Origin: an uncultured Rothia sp.
GTDB lineage: Bacteria; Actinomycetota; Actinomycetes; Actinomycetales; Micrococcaceae
DNA length: 37,074 nucleotides
Direction of reading: 5' to 3'
Assembly (NCBI GenBank): GCA_937935205.1
Contig: CALGXU010000150.1
Coordinates: forward strand, 1-37,074
Shown piece by piece: positions 15,003 to 24,264 of this stretch. The position numbers and the translations under genes are program-made. The notes beneath the pieces were generated by a model. The model was not told where the DNA came from. It saw only the letters and a program-made list of their open reading frames with translations, and made no database searches. How positions within the stretch are numbered: the first letter of the stretch is position 1; each line of letters starts with the position of its first letter.

Positions 15003-16238
15003 CTAGCGCTTCAGGAAGTCCTGGCCCGCCAACGAACGACGCGCCACCTCACCGGACTCCGGCGAAACCACCGTCGTCTGAGCCACCGCGTACTCGGTCG
15101 CCGGCGCCGGCGAACCGTCGGGCAGGAAGTCGCCGCCATCAACCGCACGCAAAGGCGCCTGCGGATCAACACCGCGCTTAATCACAGCCAACGCAATCGG
15201 GCCCGCCTCGTGATGCAACGCCACCGAGGTAATGCGACCGACCGGGCGGGACTTGCTCTCCACGAACAGCTCACTACCCGCCGCCGGAAGGGTGTGCTCC
15301 GAACCATCAATATCCAAGAACACCAGACGGCGCGGCGGGCGGCCCAGGTTATGCACGCGCGCCACCGTCTCCTGGCCCTTGTAGCAGCCCTTATCGAAAT
15401 GCACAGCGGTACGGGTGTAGTCCAGCTCCTGCGGGATGGTCTTATCGTCCGCCTCGGTGCCGTAGCGCGGGCGCCACGCCTCAATACGCAGGGCCTCCGC
15501 AGCCCACAGACCCGCAAAACGCGCGTCCGAAGACTCAGCCAGGGCGGGCAGAATAGAGCGCGGCACAATGCTCAAGAAACGCTTGTAGTCCGCGCCCGGG
15601 TGATTATCGCCCGCCTCATCGTAACGGTAGCTACCCGGTGCCGGAGTGTGCCAGGGATCCTCCCACACCAGCGGCTGAGCCTCAGCGAGCGCAGGATGCA
15701 CCGAACCGTCCTGCAGGATCGGGTTGCGGGCACTCTCCAGTACCGCGTATTCGTCGCTGAGGTTCTGCACCTCAACGCGCATCATGAACTTCATGCGGTT
15801 CAGGTAATCGGTCAGAGGCTGAGCCTGGTTACCCTCCACGATCAGCCAGAGCGCCTCGCCGTCTTCGATAGCTGCCGGGGCGTACTCCACGCGTCCCTGG
15901 GGCGAAAGCAGCAGGAACTCGCGGCTTTCCCCGGCGGTCATGCCGGTCAGAATCTGCGAGGCAATGGAGGTCAGCCAATTCTGGCGGTCCGGCCCCTCAA
16001 CGCGCACCACGCCCAGGGAGGAGCGGTCCACCAGCACCAGCGGCTCGCCGGCCTCGGCGGAGCGGTCAAAGCTGAGGGCACGCTGCTCCAGCATGGGGTT
16101 GCCGTAGTGTGCGGCAACGCCCGCATCCAGCCCGGAGGCGGCAAAAGCACCGTGCAGGCTCAGCAGGGGGCTTACCGGGCGGGCGGCATCGGGCTGGGGT
16201 ACCTCAGTCTGAGGCGCTTCAAGCGAAGATTCAGTCAC
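15003..16238 (-). CDS. ygfZ: YgfZ/GcvT-like folate-binding protein
   Basis: The 411-residue protein belongs to the GcvT-fold YgfZ group, which supports assembly or repair of Fe-S enzymes in a folate-dependent way. The signature KGCYKGQE is present, with the invariant Cys at 285, followed by RVHNLGRPPRRL. The N-terminal half has the folate-binding GcvT fold (LVDRSSLGVVRVEGPDRQNWL). I placed the start at the GTG at 16238, with GAAAGG about 10 nt upstream. Starting at 16295 would make codons out of the upstream gene's terminator hairpin. It follows the nitrobindin-like gene on the same strand, so the two may be functionally linked, although a hairpin separates them. Confidence 0.85.
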   Translation of the reverse strand: MTESSLEAPQTEVPQPDAARPVSPLLSLHGAFAASGLDAGVAAHYGNPMLEQRALSFDRSAEAGEPLVLVDRSSLGVVRVEGPDRQNWLTSIASQILTGMTAGESREFLLLSPQGRVEYAPAAIEDGEALWLIVEGNQAQPLTDYLNRMKFMMRVEVQNLSDEYAVLESARNPILQDGSVHPALAEAQPLVWEDPWHTPAPGSYRYDEAGDNHPGADYKRFLSIVPRSILPALAESSDARFAGLWAAEALRIEAWRPRYGTEADDKTIPQELDYTRTAVHFDKGCYKGQETVARVHNLGRPPRRLVFLDIDGSEHTLPAAGSELFVESKSRPVGRITSVALHHEAGPIALAVIKRGVDPQAPLRAVDGGDFLPDGSPAPATEYAVAQTTVVSPESGEVARRSLAGQDFLKR

Positions 16239-16261
16239 GGAAGGTGCACCTTTCACGCAAA

Positions 16262-16293
16262 GAGTCTGCCCCACCGGCCAGCGGGGCAGACTC
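16262..16293 (-). terminator. Hairpin between the nitrobindin-like gene and ygfZ
   Basis: Perfect 11-bp arms GAGTCTGCCCC and GGGGCAGACTC enclose a 10-nt loop. It starts 10 nt after the upstream stop. Only TCTTTG follows, so termination may be partial. Confidence 0.65.
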
Positions 16294-16303
16294 ACATTAG
16301 TTA

Positions 16304-16993
16304 TTAGGCGGTGGGCTCGGAGCCGGGCTCGCCGGTGGGCTCTTCGCCGTCGAGGGAACCGAACATCGAGGTGCCCAGGGAATCGCCGGTCATCGACGAG
16401 GTCTTACGCAGCTCAGCGGAGGCATGCTTGTGGAGCTTACCCTCGGCGTCCGCGACCTCCCAGTCCCACATGAGGTTGCCGTTGACCAGGCCCCACAGGC
16501 GCACGGAGCCCGCGTAGTCGTGGGAGATGTCGTCGCGCAGCAGGTTGCCGGTCTGCATGCGAATGACCGGGCCCTTGACCATGCCCACGTAGTTTTCGCT
16601 AATGCCGCCGGGGTGCGCGATGGTCGCCAGCAGGGAGAAGCCGTCGTCCTCGTTGCGCAGGGTTTCAACGCTCTCGGCGTCGGGGAAGGCGGGTACAACG
16701 TCCTTGGGGACAATACCGAAGCCGCCGTCGGCGTCGGTCAGGGGGCGGTCAATCTGCCAGAAACCGGTTTCAACGGTGATGGGGCGCAGCTTCTGACCTT
16801 CGTCATCGAGCAGGAAAGACTCAGCGCGGTATTCGATGAAGGGCAGACCGTCCTGCTCAAAAGTAATAATCTGGCCGAAGGGGGTGTTTTCCTGGCCTTC
16901 GTACCACATGGTTCCGGTACCTTCCCAGGTGCCGAGCAGCCATGCGAAGGGAACAAGTTCAGGGGTTAGGTTGGTAGGGATTTCAATAGCCAT
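16304..16993 (-). CDS. Nitrobindin-like heme-binding beta-barrel protein
   Basis: The 229-residue protein matches the FABP-like/nitrobindin family (THAP4 heme-binding domain). It has WLLGTWEGTGT at about 18-28, the barrel-opening motif, and QIITFEQDGLPFIEYRAES. It ends in a strand with KHASAEL, the region that carries the axial heme His in nitrobindins. Members bind ferric heme and react with NO or peroxynitrite. A Gly/Glu/Pro-rich tail of about 25 residues extends past the fold. The ATG at 16993 has GGAAAG close before it; an ATG at 17002 is a possible alternative. Longer upstream readings pass through 15-bp repeats and look non-coding. Confidence 0.8.
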   Translation of the reverse strand: MAIEIPTNLTPELVPFAWLLGTWEGTGTMWYEGQENTPFGQIITFEQDGLPFIEYRAESFLLDDEGQKLRPITVETGFWQIDRPLTDADGGFGIVPKDVVPAFPDAESVETLRNEDDGFSLLATIAHPGGISENYVGMVKGPVIRMQTGNLLRDDISHDYAGSVRLWGLVNGNLMWDWEVADAEGKLHKHASAELRKTSSMTGDSLGTSMFGSLDGEEPTGEPGSEPTA

Positions 16994-17040
16994 ACTTTCC
17001 ATTCTAGTACCCGTGTGTACAACGGTGCCCTGTTCGTTCG

Positions 17041-17085
17041 CCCACGGCACGTTTGTCCAGGGCACGTTCACCCACGGCACGGGGT
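17041..17085. repeat. Three degenerate tandem 15-bp repeats
   Basis: Units 17041-17055, 17056-17070 and 17071-17085 share the pattern CCACGGCACGTTT with a few changes; the middle one begins TCCAGGGCACG. They lie about 50 bp upstream of the nitrobindin-like gene. Confidence 0.8.
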
Positions 17086-17126
17086 AGCGCCGCCGCATGC
17101 AGAGTGACCGGTGCGGTGGGCGGCAT

Positions 17127-17164
17127 AAAGAAAACCCCCAACCGGAGGGGACCGGGTGGGGGTT
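17127..17164 (-). terminator. Terminator after the 39-residue ORF
   Basis: AACCCCC (17133-17139) pairs with GGGGGTT (17158-17164), with CGG/CCG inside. On the minus strand TTTTCTTTATG follows. It is about 90 nt after the stop of the small ORF, which supports that ORF being transcribed. Confidence 0.75.
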
Positions 17165-17252
17165 CACGCCGTCATTGGCGAGGCGGTACAAACCGTATGA
17201 GGCAACCGCCTAAAGCCCTGTGTGGGCGATGCTTCTGCTCTGCGCGGGAAGA

Positions 17253-17372
17253 TTACTTCTGACCACTGAAGAGGCCACGCAACACTGCGAATGCACCAAT
17301 ACCGATGCACACGGAGATAATAGCCATCAGCGACATGAAGAGAGCTTCAAGAGCCATAAGATTGTTTTCCAT
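17253..17372 (-). CDS. 39-residue single-span membrane peptide
   Basis: ATG at 17372 opens a 39-codon frame: MENNLMALEAL, then a hydrophobic stretch of about 21 residues (LFMSLMAIISVCIGIGAFAV), then LRGLFSGQK with positive charges. The layout is one membrane helix with the N-terminus out and the C-terminus in. GGTAGG lies about 8-9 nt before the ATG. A terminator follows on the same strand. I do not recognise a family and give no function. It could be a small subunit or regulator of a membrane complex. Confidence 0.55.
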   Translation of the reverse strand: MENNLMALEALFMSLMAIISVCIGIGAFAVLRGLFSGQK

Positions 17373-17534
17373 GTCTTAAACCTACCACAGACCCACCCCG
17401 AAAAGGTGCAGAATCAGCGGCAGAAACATAGTGGACAGCAAAGCCGGCTCCCGGATGCATGACTCACCCAGCGCCAGGCAAAATCCCGGTTCCGAGCCAG
17501 CATGCCAAAACCCCGCGGTCATCGCCGAAAAGGC

Positions 17535-17564
17535 TGTATGCGCAGTCCGTGTATGCACAGTCCG
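17535..17564. repeat. Two tandem 15-bp repeats
   Basis: TGTATGCGCAGTCCG (17535-17549) is followed directly by TGTATGCACAGTCCG (17550-17564), one difference in 15. They lie about 125 bp upstream of glnR, between it and the divergent small ORF. Confidence 0.85.
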
Positions 17565-17624
17565 GAATACGATATTCGCGCCCAGCCTGCGCTGGCTCCC
17601 ACAGCTGTGCCACAGGCTGGCGAG

Positions 17625-17630
17625 TACACT
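17625..17630 (+). promoter_or_regulatory. Candidate -10 of glnR
   Basis: TACACT lies 60 bp before the GTG start of glnR. The -35 region is not recognisable. No GlnR box was found by eye. Confidence 0.3.
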
Positions 17631-17690
17631 AGAAAGAGCCAAAAGTTTTACGCGAGAAATGCACGGAAATTACGCGGGAAAGGAGAGGAT

Positions 17691-18368
17691 GTGTACCGTA
17701 TTGCGCTCATGAGCGATACCGCCGCGCAGGATATGATCCCCTCGCTGAGCCTCCTCAGCCACAAGGTACACGTCTTCCCGCTCGACACCGTCCACACCAC
17801 CCTCGACTCCGAGGCTTTCGACCTGCTCATGGTCGACGCCCGCACCGCACTCGTACAGGCACGCCAATGCGCCCAACTATTGCGCGCCGCTGGCGTACAG
17901 TTGCCGCTCATCGCGCTCCTGAACGAAGGCGGTATGGCGGCGGTTGCAGCCTCCTGGCAGGTTGACGATATTGTTTCCGACCAGGCGTCCCCCTCCGAAA
18001 TGGATGCGCGTCTGCGCCTCGCCATCAAGAGCGACACCGGTGCAGAAGAAGAGAACTCCGAAGAGCGCATCGTGCGCGCCGGCAACCTCGTGATTGACAC
18101 CCAGGCGTACTCCGCGCACCTTTCCGGTACCGCGCTGAACCTGACCTTCAAAGAGTTTGAACTGCTCAAGTTCATGGCTCAGCACCCCGGACGCGTCTTC
18201 TCCCGCGCCCAGCTGCTCTCCGAGGTGTGGGGTTACGACTCCTATTACGGCGGCACCCGCACCGTGGACGTGCACGTGCGTCGTCTGCGTTCCAAGCTCG
18301 GCACCGAATACGAGCAGATGATTTCGACCGTGCGTAACGTGGGTTATTCATTCAACAGCACCCGCTAA
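17691..18368 (+). CDS. glnR: GlnR, OmpR-type nitrogen regulator
   Basis: The 225-residue protein is an orphan OmpR-family regulator of the actinobacterial GlnR type, which controls ammonium uptake and assimilation genes. The receiver-like domain has the pattern LLMVDAR with Asp49, then QARQCAQLLR and the GlnR-typical NEGGMAAVAASWQVDDIV. GlnR receivers lack the usual acidic phosphorylation pocket. The winged-helix domain (about 130-222) has LTFKEFELLKFMAQHPGRVFSR, YGGTRTVDVHVRRLRSKL and NVGYSF. The GTG at 17691 has AGGAG 6 nt before it, and the first residues MYRIALMS match the start of the fold. The next gene is mshD, as in mycobacteria, which supports the call. Confidence 0.9.
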   Translation: MYRIALMSDTAAQDMIPSLSLLSHKVHVFPLDTVHTTLDSEAFDLLMVDARTALVQARQCAQLLRAAGVQLPLIALLNEGGMAAVAASWQVDDIVSDQASPSEMDARLRLAIKSDTGAEEENSEERIVRAGNLVIDTQAYSAHLSGTALNLTFKEFELLKFMAQHPGRVFSRAQLLSEVWGYDSYYGGTRTVDVHVRRLRSKLGTEYEQMISTVRNVGYSFNSTR

Positions 18369-18547
18369 ATTTTGCGGCACCAACCGCTGTTTTGGTGTGC
18401 CCGTCCTCAAGTAGCTTCGCCGCTGAGCCGAGTACCAGAATGTGCAAATGTTCCGGTTCTTGTCATATTCACCCAGGAAGAAGAGCAAACTCTTCAAAGA
18501 GCAACCATCCCCGGTAGAGTTGAATCAGAAGGCTACGAAAGAAGGCG

Positions 18548-19612
18548 ATGATGGTACACAGTCAGACACCCAATCCCTCCACCCTGCCCGCTGAAAGCTC
18601 CCTTGTTTACGCGGAACCGCAGCTCACCGAAGAGCTGCTGGAACGATTCGATTCTTTTGCGCAGAAGGTTGCTAAGCACGATGGTGTTTCGGCGTTCTCC
18701 GAGCAGACCCGCATCGAGCTGAGCAAGGCATTGCGTGAAAGCACCCTGACCCCTCCGCGTTTCTTTGTCGCCGAGGATGGCGGCACCCTCGCCGCCGTGT
18801 TCGTGGCGCTCACCCCCGCCAACGACGAAGACACCGGCGTGATTGAGGCAGCCGTCGCCCCCGAATACCGCGGACGAGGCGCCGGCAGCGCATTCTTCGA
18901 CCACGCCGTCCGTCAGCTGGGTGAAGACGCCGTACGATACCGCCTGTGGGTTCACGGCAGCGCCACCGACACCGGTATTGAAAGCCCCGCCCACGCGTTC
19001 GCAACCCTGCACGGCTTCGAGCCAGTACGCGTGCTGTACAAGATGGTTCTGCCCCTGGACGCGCAGACCCGCGAAGACCTTGTGGAACGCTCCGATGCGC
19101 GCACCCTGCCGGAGAACCTGCGGATGCGCACCTTCACCGGCGCGGACGAATTCCCCTGGCTGCGCGTGAACGCCGCAGCGTTTGCGCACCACCCGGAGCA
19201 GGGCAAGCTCACCCTTGCCGATTTGCGCGAGCGCACCGGCTCCCCCTGGTTCCGTCCCGAGGGTTTCTTCATCGCCTCCGAGGTGGATGATGATTCCGCT
19301 ATTGCGGCGTTCACCTGGACGAAAATCCCGACCGGTCAGGAGCAGGGCGAGCTATCCCCCTCCGGCGAGATTTACGTGGTGGGTGTGAACCCGCAGGCAC
19401 AGGGAGGCGGCCTGGGCCGAACCCTCACCCTGCGTGCGCTGGCGTACCTGGCGTGCGCTGAGGACGAGAACGGCGAGCCGCTGCGCGCCATCGACCTGTA
19501 CGTGGACGCCGATAACACCGCCGCATACTCTCTCTACACTTCGTTGGGTTTCGGTGTGGCGACAGTTGACCGCATGTACGCCCCCGCCCAGCAGAATGAG
19601 CCTGCCGCCTAA
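18548..19612 (+). CDS. mshD: Mycothiol synthase MshD
   Basis: The 354-residue protein has two GNAT domains and fits MshD, which acetylates Cys-GlcN-Ins to give mycothiol, the main actinobacterial thiol. The N-terminal GNAT half has [11 protein letters not shown]. The C-terminal half has the MshD-typical [13 protein letters not shown], then [21 protein letters not shown] and [19 protein letters not shown]. Two ATGs are adjacent (18548 and 18551) with GAAGG just before. A GAAGAG/CTCTTC hairpin lies upstream at 18480-18495. The order glnR, mshD, then a phosphate-related gene recalls mycobacteria. The call is strong. Confidence 0.9.
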   Translation: MMVHSQTPNPSTLPAESSLVYAEPQLTEELLERFDSFAQKVAKHDGVSAFSEQTRIELSKALRESTLTPPRFFVAEDGGTLAAVFVALTPANDEDTGVIEAAVAPEYRGRGAGSAFFDHAVRQLGEDAVRYRLWVHGSATDTGIESPAHAFATLHGFEPVRVLYKMVLPLDAQTREDLVERSDARTLPENLRMRTFTGADEFPWLRVNAAAFAHHPEQGKLTLADLRERTGSPWFRPEGFFIASEVDDDSAIAAFTWTKIPTGQEQGELSPSGEIYVVGVNPQAQGGGLGRTLTLRALAYLACAEDENGEPLRAIDLYVDADNTAAYSLYTSLGFGVATVDRMYAPAQQNEPAA

Positions 19613-19677
19613 TTTTGGTGCGCCACAGTTGGCGTACTTCTTCACGACTTATCCCCGATCAGAAAGGCAAGTACAGT

Positions 19678-21951
19678 ATGGTACCCGCCCCCAATGGCCT
19701 GAATAAGGCGCCTAAGCCCAAGCCCTCTGAGCCTGCGCCCATGACCGGCGTTATTCACATTGGCCACGATATTTCGAAGATTGAGCGCGCCGAGTCCCGC
19801 GGTGACCGCATTGAGAAGGGCGAGAAGCGCTCTTACTTCAGCCTTGAAGAGGAGTTCGGCCCGGAGCGTTTCTTCGACCGTGAGAGCAGCTGGCTGGACT
19901 TCAACACCCGCGTGCTGGAGCTGGCGGAGGACCCGAACCTGTTCCTGCTGGAGCGTCTGAACTTCCTGTCGATTGTGGCGTCTAACCTGGACGAGTTCTT
20001 CATGGTGCGTGTGGCGGGTCTGAAGCGCCGCATTGCGACCGGTCTGGCGGTTCCTTCGGCTGCTGGTCTGAGCCCCGAGGAGCAGATGGAAGAGATTGCT
20101 GAGCGCGCTCACCAGCTGCAGGTTCGTCACGCTGATGTGTTCCACAACCAGGTGCTGCCGGCTCTGGAGGAGCAGAACATCCGCATCGTGGGTTGGAATG
20201 ACCTGGATACGGACGCTAAGCAGCGTCTGCGTCAGGAGTTCATGCAGGACATCTTCCCGATTCTGACTCCGCTGGCGGTTGACCCGGCGCACCCCTTCCC
20301 GTACATTTCGGGTCTGTCGCTGAACCTTGCGGTGCTGGTGCGTAACCCGCAGACCGGCAAGGAGCTGTTCGCTCGCGTGAAGGTGCCCGATCAGCTGGAC
20401 CGTATGGTCTCTGTGGATGGTTCGCGCGCCGCCAACACTGCGGGCCGCGAGAGCCGCTACATTGCGCTCGAAGACATCATTGCTGAGCACCTGGACGCCC
20501 TCTTCCCGGGCATGGAGGTTGTGGAGCACCACGTCTTCCGTGTGACCCGTAATGAGGATCTTGAGGTGGAAGAGGACGATGCAGAAAACCTGCTGAAGGC
20601 TCTGGAGAAGGAGCTTCTGCGCCGTCGTTTCGGCCCGCCGGTCCGCCTGGAGGTTGAGGACACCATCAACCCGACCATCCTGGATCTGCTGATTTCTGAG
20701 CTGAACATTGATGAGTCCGAGGTGTACCGTCTGCCGGCTCCGCTGGATCTGCGCGGCATGAGCGCGATTGTTCGTGCGAACCGTCCGGCTCTGCACTACC
20801 CCAAGCACATTGCGCACACTTCCCGCTGGCTCAACGCCACCGAGACCGCGAAGGCTGCGGATGTATTCGCTGCCGCCCGCGACCACGACGTGTTGCTGCA
20901 CCACCCGTACGACTCCTTCGCGACCAGTGTGCAGGCGTTCCTGGCTCAGGCTGCCGCTGACCCGCGTGTTCAGGCGATTAAGCAGACCCTGTACCGCACC
21001 AGTGGCGACTCCCCCATCGTGGATGCGCTGATTGAGGCGGCTGAGGCTGGCAAGCAGGTTGTGGCGCTGGTCGAGATTAAGGCTCGCTTTGATGAGGAAG
21101 CCAACATCTCCTGGGCTCGTAAGCTGGAGCGCGCGGGCGTGCACGTGGTGTACGGCATCGTGGGCCTGAAGACGCACTGCAAGCTGTCGCTGGTGGTGCG
21201 CCGCGAGGGTAACCATCTGCGTCGTTACGCGCACATTGGTACCGGTAACTACCACCCGTCCACCGCTCGTTTCTACGAGGATTTGGGCATCATCACCTGC
21301 GATGAGCAGATTTGTGAGGATGTTTCCCGCCTGTTCAACCAGCTGTCTGGTTACGCGCCGAAGACCAACTACCAGTCGCTGCTGGTGGCTCCGCGTACTC
21401 TGCGTAGCGGCCTGATTGAGTGCATTGATCAGGAGATTGAGAACCACAAGGCGGGCCGTCCGGCGAAGATTCAGATCAAGTGCAACTCCATGGTGGATGA
21501 GGCCGTCATCGATTCGCTGTACCGTGCTTCGCAGGCTGGTGTGCCGGTGGATGTGGTGGTTCGCGGTATTTGCGCGCTGCGCCCGGGTGTTAAGGGTCTG
21601 AGCGAGAATATTCGCGTCCGTTCGGTGCTGGGCCGCTTCTTGGAGCACTCGCGCGTGTTTGCGTTTGAGAACGGTGGCGATCCGATTGTCTACATTGGCT
21701 CTGCCGATATGATGCACCGTAACCTGGACCGCCGCATTGAGGCTCTGGTACCGGTGAAGGATCCGCGCCACGTGAAGTACCTGCGTGACATGTTCACCAT
21801 CTACATGAGTGATTCTTCGCGTACTTGGCACCTGGATTCTGAGGGTAGCTGGACCCGCCACGATACCGATGATCAGGGCAACCCGCTGCAGGATGTGCAG
21901 TCGTACTACCTGAGCTCGCGTTCTCGTAAGAACGTGGTGGATAAGGTCTAA
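19678..21951 (+). CDS. ppk: Polyphosphate kinase PPK1
   Basis: The 757-residue enzyme reversibly transfers the ATP gamma-phosphate to polyphosphate. The N-terminal domain has [15 protein letters not shown] and [12 protein letters not shown]. The two phospholipase-D-like domains contain [13 protein letters not shown] with His500 and [10 protein letters not shown] with His519. Their 19-residue spacing equals that of the E. coli phospho-His pair (435/454). [15 protein letters not shown] lies toward the C-terminus. The ATG at 19678 has AAAGG about 11 nt upstream, rather distant; the family allows a ragged N-terminus. It starts 65 nt after mshD and precedes the MutT1-type gene, an order also known in actinobacteria. 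Confidence 0.95.
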   Translation: MVPAPNGLNKAPKPKPSEPAPMTGVIHIGHDISKIERAESRGDRIEKGEKRSYFSLEEEFGPERFFDRESSWLDFNTRVLELAEDPNLFLLERLNFLSIVASNLDEFFMVRVAGLKRRIATGLAVPSAAGLSPEEQMEEIAERAHQLQVRHADVFHNQVLPALEEQNIRIVGWNDLDTDAKQRLRQEFMQDIFPILTPLAVDPAHPFPYISGLSLNLAVLVRNPQTGKELFARVKVPDQLDRMVSVDGSRAANTAGRESRYIALEDIIAEHLDALFPGMEVVEHHVFRVTRNEDLEVEEDDAENLLKALEKELLRRRFGPPVRLEVEDTINPTILDLLISELNIDESEVYRLPAPLDLRGMSAIVRANRPALHYPKHIAHTSRWLNATETAKAADVFAAARDHDVLLHHPYDSFATSVQAFLAQAAADPRVQAIKQTLYRTSGDSPIVDALIEAAEAGKQVVALVEIKARFDEEANISWARKLERAGVHVVYGIVGLKTHCKLSLVVRREGNHLRRYAHIGTGNYHPSTARFYEDLGIITCDEQICEDVSRLFNQLSGYAPKTNYQSLLVAPRTLRSGLIECIDQEIENHKAGRPAKIQIKCNSMVDEAVIDSLYRASQAGVPVDVVVRGICALRPGVKGLSENIRVRSVLGRFLEHSRVFAFENGGDPIVYIGSADMMHRNLDRRIEALVPVKDPRHVKYLRDMFTIYMSDSSRTWHLDSEGSWTRHDTDDQGNPLQDVQSYYLSSRSRKNVVDKV

Positions 21952-21988
21952 GGATTTGTCGCTGATCTGCCAGTGATTCCTGGTGGTG

Positions 21989-22035
21989 AACCCCGTCTGT
22001 TCTCGCGCTTTATAGTGTGGGGCAGGCGGGGTTTT
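21989..22035 (+). terminator. Terminator of ppk
   Basis: AACCCCG (21989-21995) pairs with CGGGGTT (22027-22033), with CTG/CAG inside and a long loop; TTTTCC follows. Confidence 0.65.
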
Positions 22036-22109
22036 CCGCGTGTCGTGTAAAAAAACGTGCGGTGGACTAGTGCACTTAGCGCAAAAGTGAACAACAGGTT
22101 ACGTTGAGA

Positions 22110-22139
22110 TTACAACTTGGCGCTTCTCTCACCTACAAT
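22110..22139 (+). promoter_or_regulatory. Promoter of the MutT1-type gene
   Basis: TTACAA (22110-22115), 18 bp and TACAAT (22134-22139) lie about 60 bp before the ATG at 22202. It is among the better matches in the window. Confidence 0.55.
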
Positions 22140-22201
22140 TAGACGCGGAGCATGGTGCCCGCTGGCATTGTGCGCAGCCTAGCGAAGAGGTTCAGAGAGA
22201 T

Positions 22202-23209
22202 ATGGCACTGCTGGATTCCCCCTCCGTCTACTACTCGGCACGACGTTTTGATGCGGTCAACAGCATTGACCGCACCCCCGCGAACACTGCGGATATTGTT
22301 GCTTCTGGCGCACTGATTTGGCGCATGCGCGATGGTGCGCTTGAGGTCTTGGTCATTCACCGCCCCCGCTACGATGACTGGTCCTGGCCTAAGGGCAAGC
22401 AGGATCCAGGCGAGTCCCTGGCGGAGACCGCTATTCGTGAGATTCGCGAAGAGGTCGGCCTGCAGGTTGTTTTGGGTGTGCCCCTGGCGGTGACTTCCTA
22501 CCCGGTGGGCGGCCGTCCCAAGGATGTCTTCTACTGGTCCGCTGAGCTTCCCGAGGGTGCCCGCGCCCTGGCGGATGAGGGTGAAGTGGATGAGTTGCGC
22601 TGGGTATCCACCGAGGTTGCTCGCGCCCTTCTGACCAACGAGGACGACCTGGCACCCCTGGAGTCCCTGGAGGCTCTGGCTGAGGCGGATGCGCTGCGCA
22701 CCCGCCCGGTGCTGATTGCCCGCCACGCGAAGGCTAAGCCGCGTTCGAACTGGGCTGCCGCTGAGGATGACCGCCCGCTCGCGGCAACCGGCAAGCGTCA
22801 GGCGCTGGCTTCTAGCCGTCTCTTTGCGGCATGGGCTCCGAGCCGCATTATTTCTTCCCCGTGGCTGCGTTGCGTTCAGACCGTGACCCCGTACTCGGTA
22901 GATTACGGTGTGTCGGTGAAGGAGAAGAAGTCCCTGTCTGAGGCGGGCGCTCAGCGTCACCCGGCGCGTGTTGCCCGTACCGTGGCGTCGCTGTTCGATA
23001 AGGATTCTTCCTCGCTGCTGTGCACTCACCGCCCGGTACTGTCTCGGGTATTGGATGTTCTGCGCGAGTACCTGTTCGAGGGTTCCGCGGAGGTTCTTCC
23101 GACCGAGGATCCGTACCTGGAGCCCGGCGATGCCCTGGTTCTGCAGGTGACTGAGGGTGATGACCCGCGTATTGTCTCGGTGGAGCGTGTACGCGCGGCT
23201 CTGGACTAA
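22202..23209 (+). CDS. mutT1: MutT1-type Nudix hydrolase fused to histidine phosphatase
   Basis: The 335-residue protein has an N-terminal Nudix domain (box 65-87, GKQDPGESLAETAIREIREE then VGL). A C-terminal phosphoglycerate-mutase/SixA-like domain starts with the RHAKA motif near 175. Mycobacterial MutT1 has the same two domains and turns 8-oxo-dGTP into 8-oxo-dGDP, and acts on diadenosine polyphosphates. All Nudix metal residues (REx2EE) are present. The phosphatase half keeps RH and a later THRPVLSRVL His segment. GAGAGA precedes the ATG by 1-2 nt, rather close. The position next to ppk matches mycobacteria (ppk beside mutT1), which supports the name. Confidence 0.88.
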   Translation: MALLDSPSVYYSARRFDAVNSIDRTPANTADIVASGALIWRMRDGALEVLVIHRPRYDDWSWPKGKQDPGESLAETAIREIREEVGLQVVLGVPLAVTSYPVGGRPKDVFYWSAELPEGARALADEGEVDELRWVSTEVARALLTNEDDLAPLESLEALAEADALRTRPVLIARHAKAKPRSNWAAAEDDRPLAATGKRQALASSRLFAAWAPSRIISSPWLRCVQTVTPYSVDYGVSVKEKKSLSEAGAQRHPARVARTVASLFDKDSSSLLCTHRPVLSRVLDVLREYLFEGSAEVLPTEDPYLEPGDALVLQVTEGDDPRIVSVERVRAALD

Positions 23210-23240
23210 CAGCCATATACTTTGATCTTCTAACGGCGAG

Positions 23241-23268
23241 CGCGCTGGGCTTTATGCCCAGCGCGTTT
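23241..23268 (+). terminator. Terminator after the MutT1-type gene
   Basis: Perfect 10-bp arms CGCGCTGGGC and GCCCAGCGCG enclose TTTAT. A short TTTGCTGT follows. Confidence 0.8.
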
Positions 23269-23295
23269 GCTGTATCCGTACATCTTTGAGAGTTT

Positions 23296-23301
23296 TACAA
23301 T
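23296..23301 (+). promoter_or_regulatory. Candidate -10 of thyA-dfrA
   Basis: TACAAT lies 59 bp before the thyA ATG, downstream of the previous terminator. No good -35 is visible. Confidence 0.4.
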
Positions 23302-23360
23302 AGAGAGGCGGCTGATTGTGCCGCTTCTGACGCCTACTAACAGGATTCAAGGTTTTTCTT

Positions 23361-24242
23361 ATGACTCATGCGATCCCCACCCCTTACGAAGATCTTCTGC
23401 GCGAAATCCTCGAGGAGAACAAGGACGCCATTGCGGCGGATGCGCAACGTTCCGACCGTACCGGCACAGGTACCTTCGGCGTGTTTGGTCGTCAGATGCG
23501 TTTTGACCTGCGTGAGTCGTTCCCTCTGATTACCACCAAGCGCGTGCACTTCAAGTCTGTTGCCATTGAGCTGCTGTGGTTTTTGCGCGGTTCGTCGAAC
23601 GTGCGCTGGTTGCAGGAGCGCGGCGTGACCATTTGGGATGAGTGGGCTGATGAGAACGGCGATTTGGGCCCGGTGTATGGCGTGCAGTGGCGTTCGTGGC
23701 CGACCCCCGACGGCGGCACGATTGACCAGATTGCGAAGGTTATCGATTCATTGAAGAATAACCCGAGCTCGCGACGCCATATTGTTTCGGCGTGGAACCC
23801 CGCCGAGGTGGACAACATGGCGCTTCCGCCCTGCCACGCGCTGTTCCAGTTCTACGTGCACGAGCGCGCGGACGGTGTGAAGGAGCTGTCCTGCCAGCTG
23901 TACCAGCGTAGCGCGGACATGTTCTTGGGCGTGCCCTTCAACATCGCTTCCTACGCTCTGCTGACCTACCTGATTGCGCAGGAGGTGGGCATGGAGCCGG
24001 GCGAGTTCGTGTGGACCGGCGGTGACTGCCACATCTATTCGAACCATCTGGAGCAGGTGAAGAAGCAGCTGGGCTACGGCACCGACCCTGAGGGTAACCC
24101 CTACCCGCCGCGCGCACCGTACCCGTACCCAAAGCTGGTTATTAAGACCAAGAAGCCTTCTATTTTCGATTACGAGTATGAAGACTTTGAGCTGGTGGAT
24201 TATAAGCACCACCCCGGTATTGCCGCCCCCATTGCGGTCTAA
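23361..24242 (+). CDS. thyA: Thymidylate synthase ThyA
   Basis: The 293-residue cytosolic enzyme methylates dUMP to dTMP using methylene-tetrahydrofolate. It has the nucleophile Cys158 in [12 protein letters not shown], followed by [31 protein letters not shown] comes early and [10 protein letters not shown] near the end. Its length is slightly above the E. coli enzyme. The ATG at 23361 has only a weak AAGG upstream. The dfrA gene starts 22 nt later, so reduced folate is regenerated by the neighbouring product of the same operon. Confidence 0.97.
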   Translation: MTHAIPTPYEDLLREILEENKDAIAADAQRSDRTGTGTFGVFGRQMRFDLRESFPLITTKRVHFKSVAIELLWFLRGSSNVRWLQERGVTIWDEWADENGDLGPVYGVQWRSWPTPDGGTIDQIAKVIDSLKNNPSSRRHIVSAWNPAEVDNMALPPCHALFQFYVHERADGVKELSCQLYQRSADMFLGVPFNIASYALLTYLIAQEVGMEPGEFVWTGGDCHIYSNHLEQVKKQLGYGTDPEGNPYPPRAPYPYPKLVIKTKKPSIFDYEYEDFELVDYKHHPGIAAPIAV

Positions 24243-24264
24243 CTGCAGGTTGTAAGGAGGCATG

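Noticed and set aside
16994..17191. N-terminal extension of the nitrobindin-like protein
   Set aside because: It would translate the 17041-17085 repeats and the terminator of the small ORF; the domain starts just after the ATG at 16993.
19642..21861. 739-residue open frame opposite ppk
   Set aside because: The plus strand encodes PPK1 with both phospho-His segments. The minus reading is rich in Gln, His and Arg and lacks any motif.
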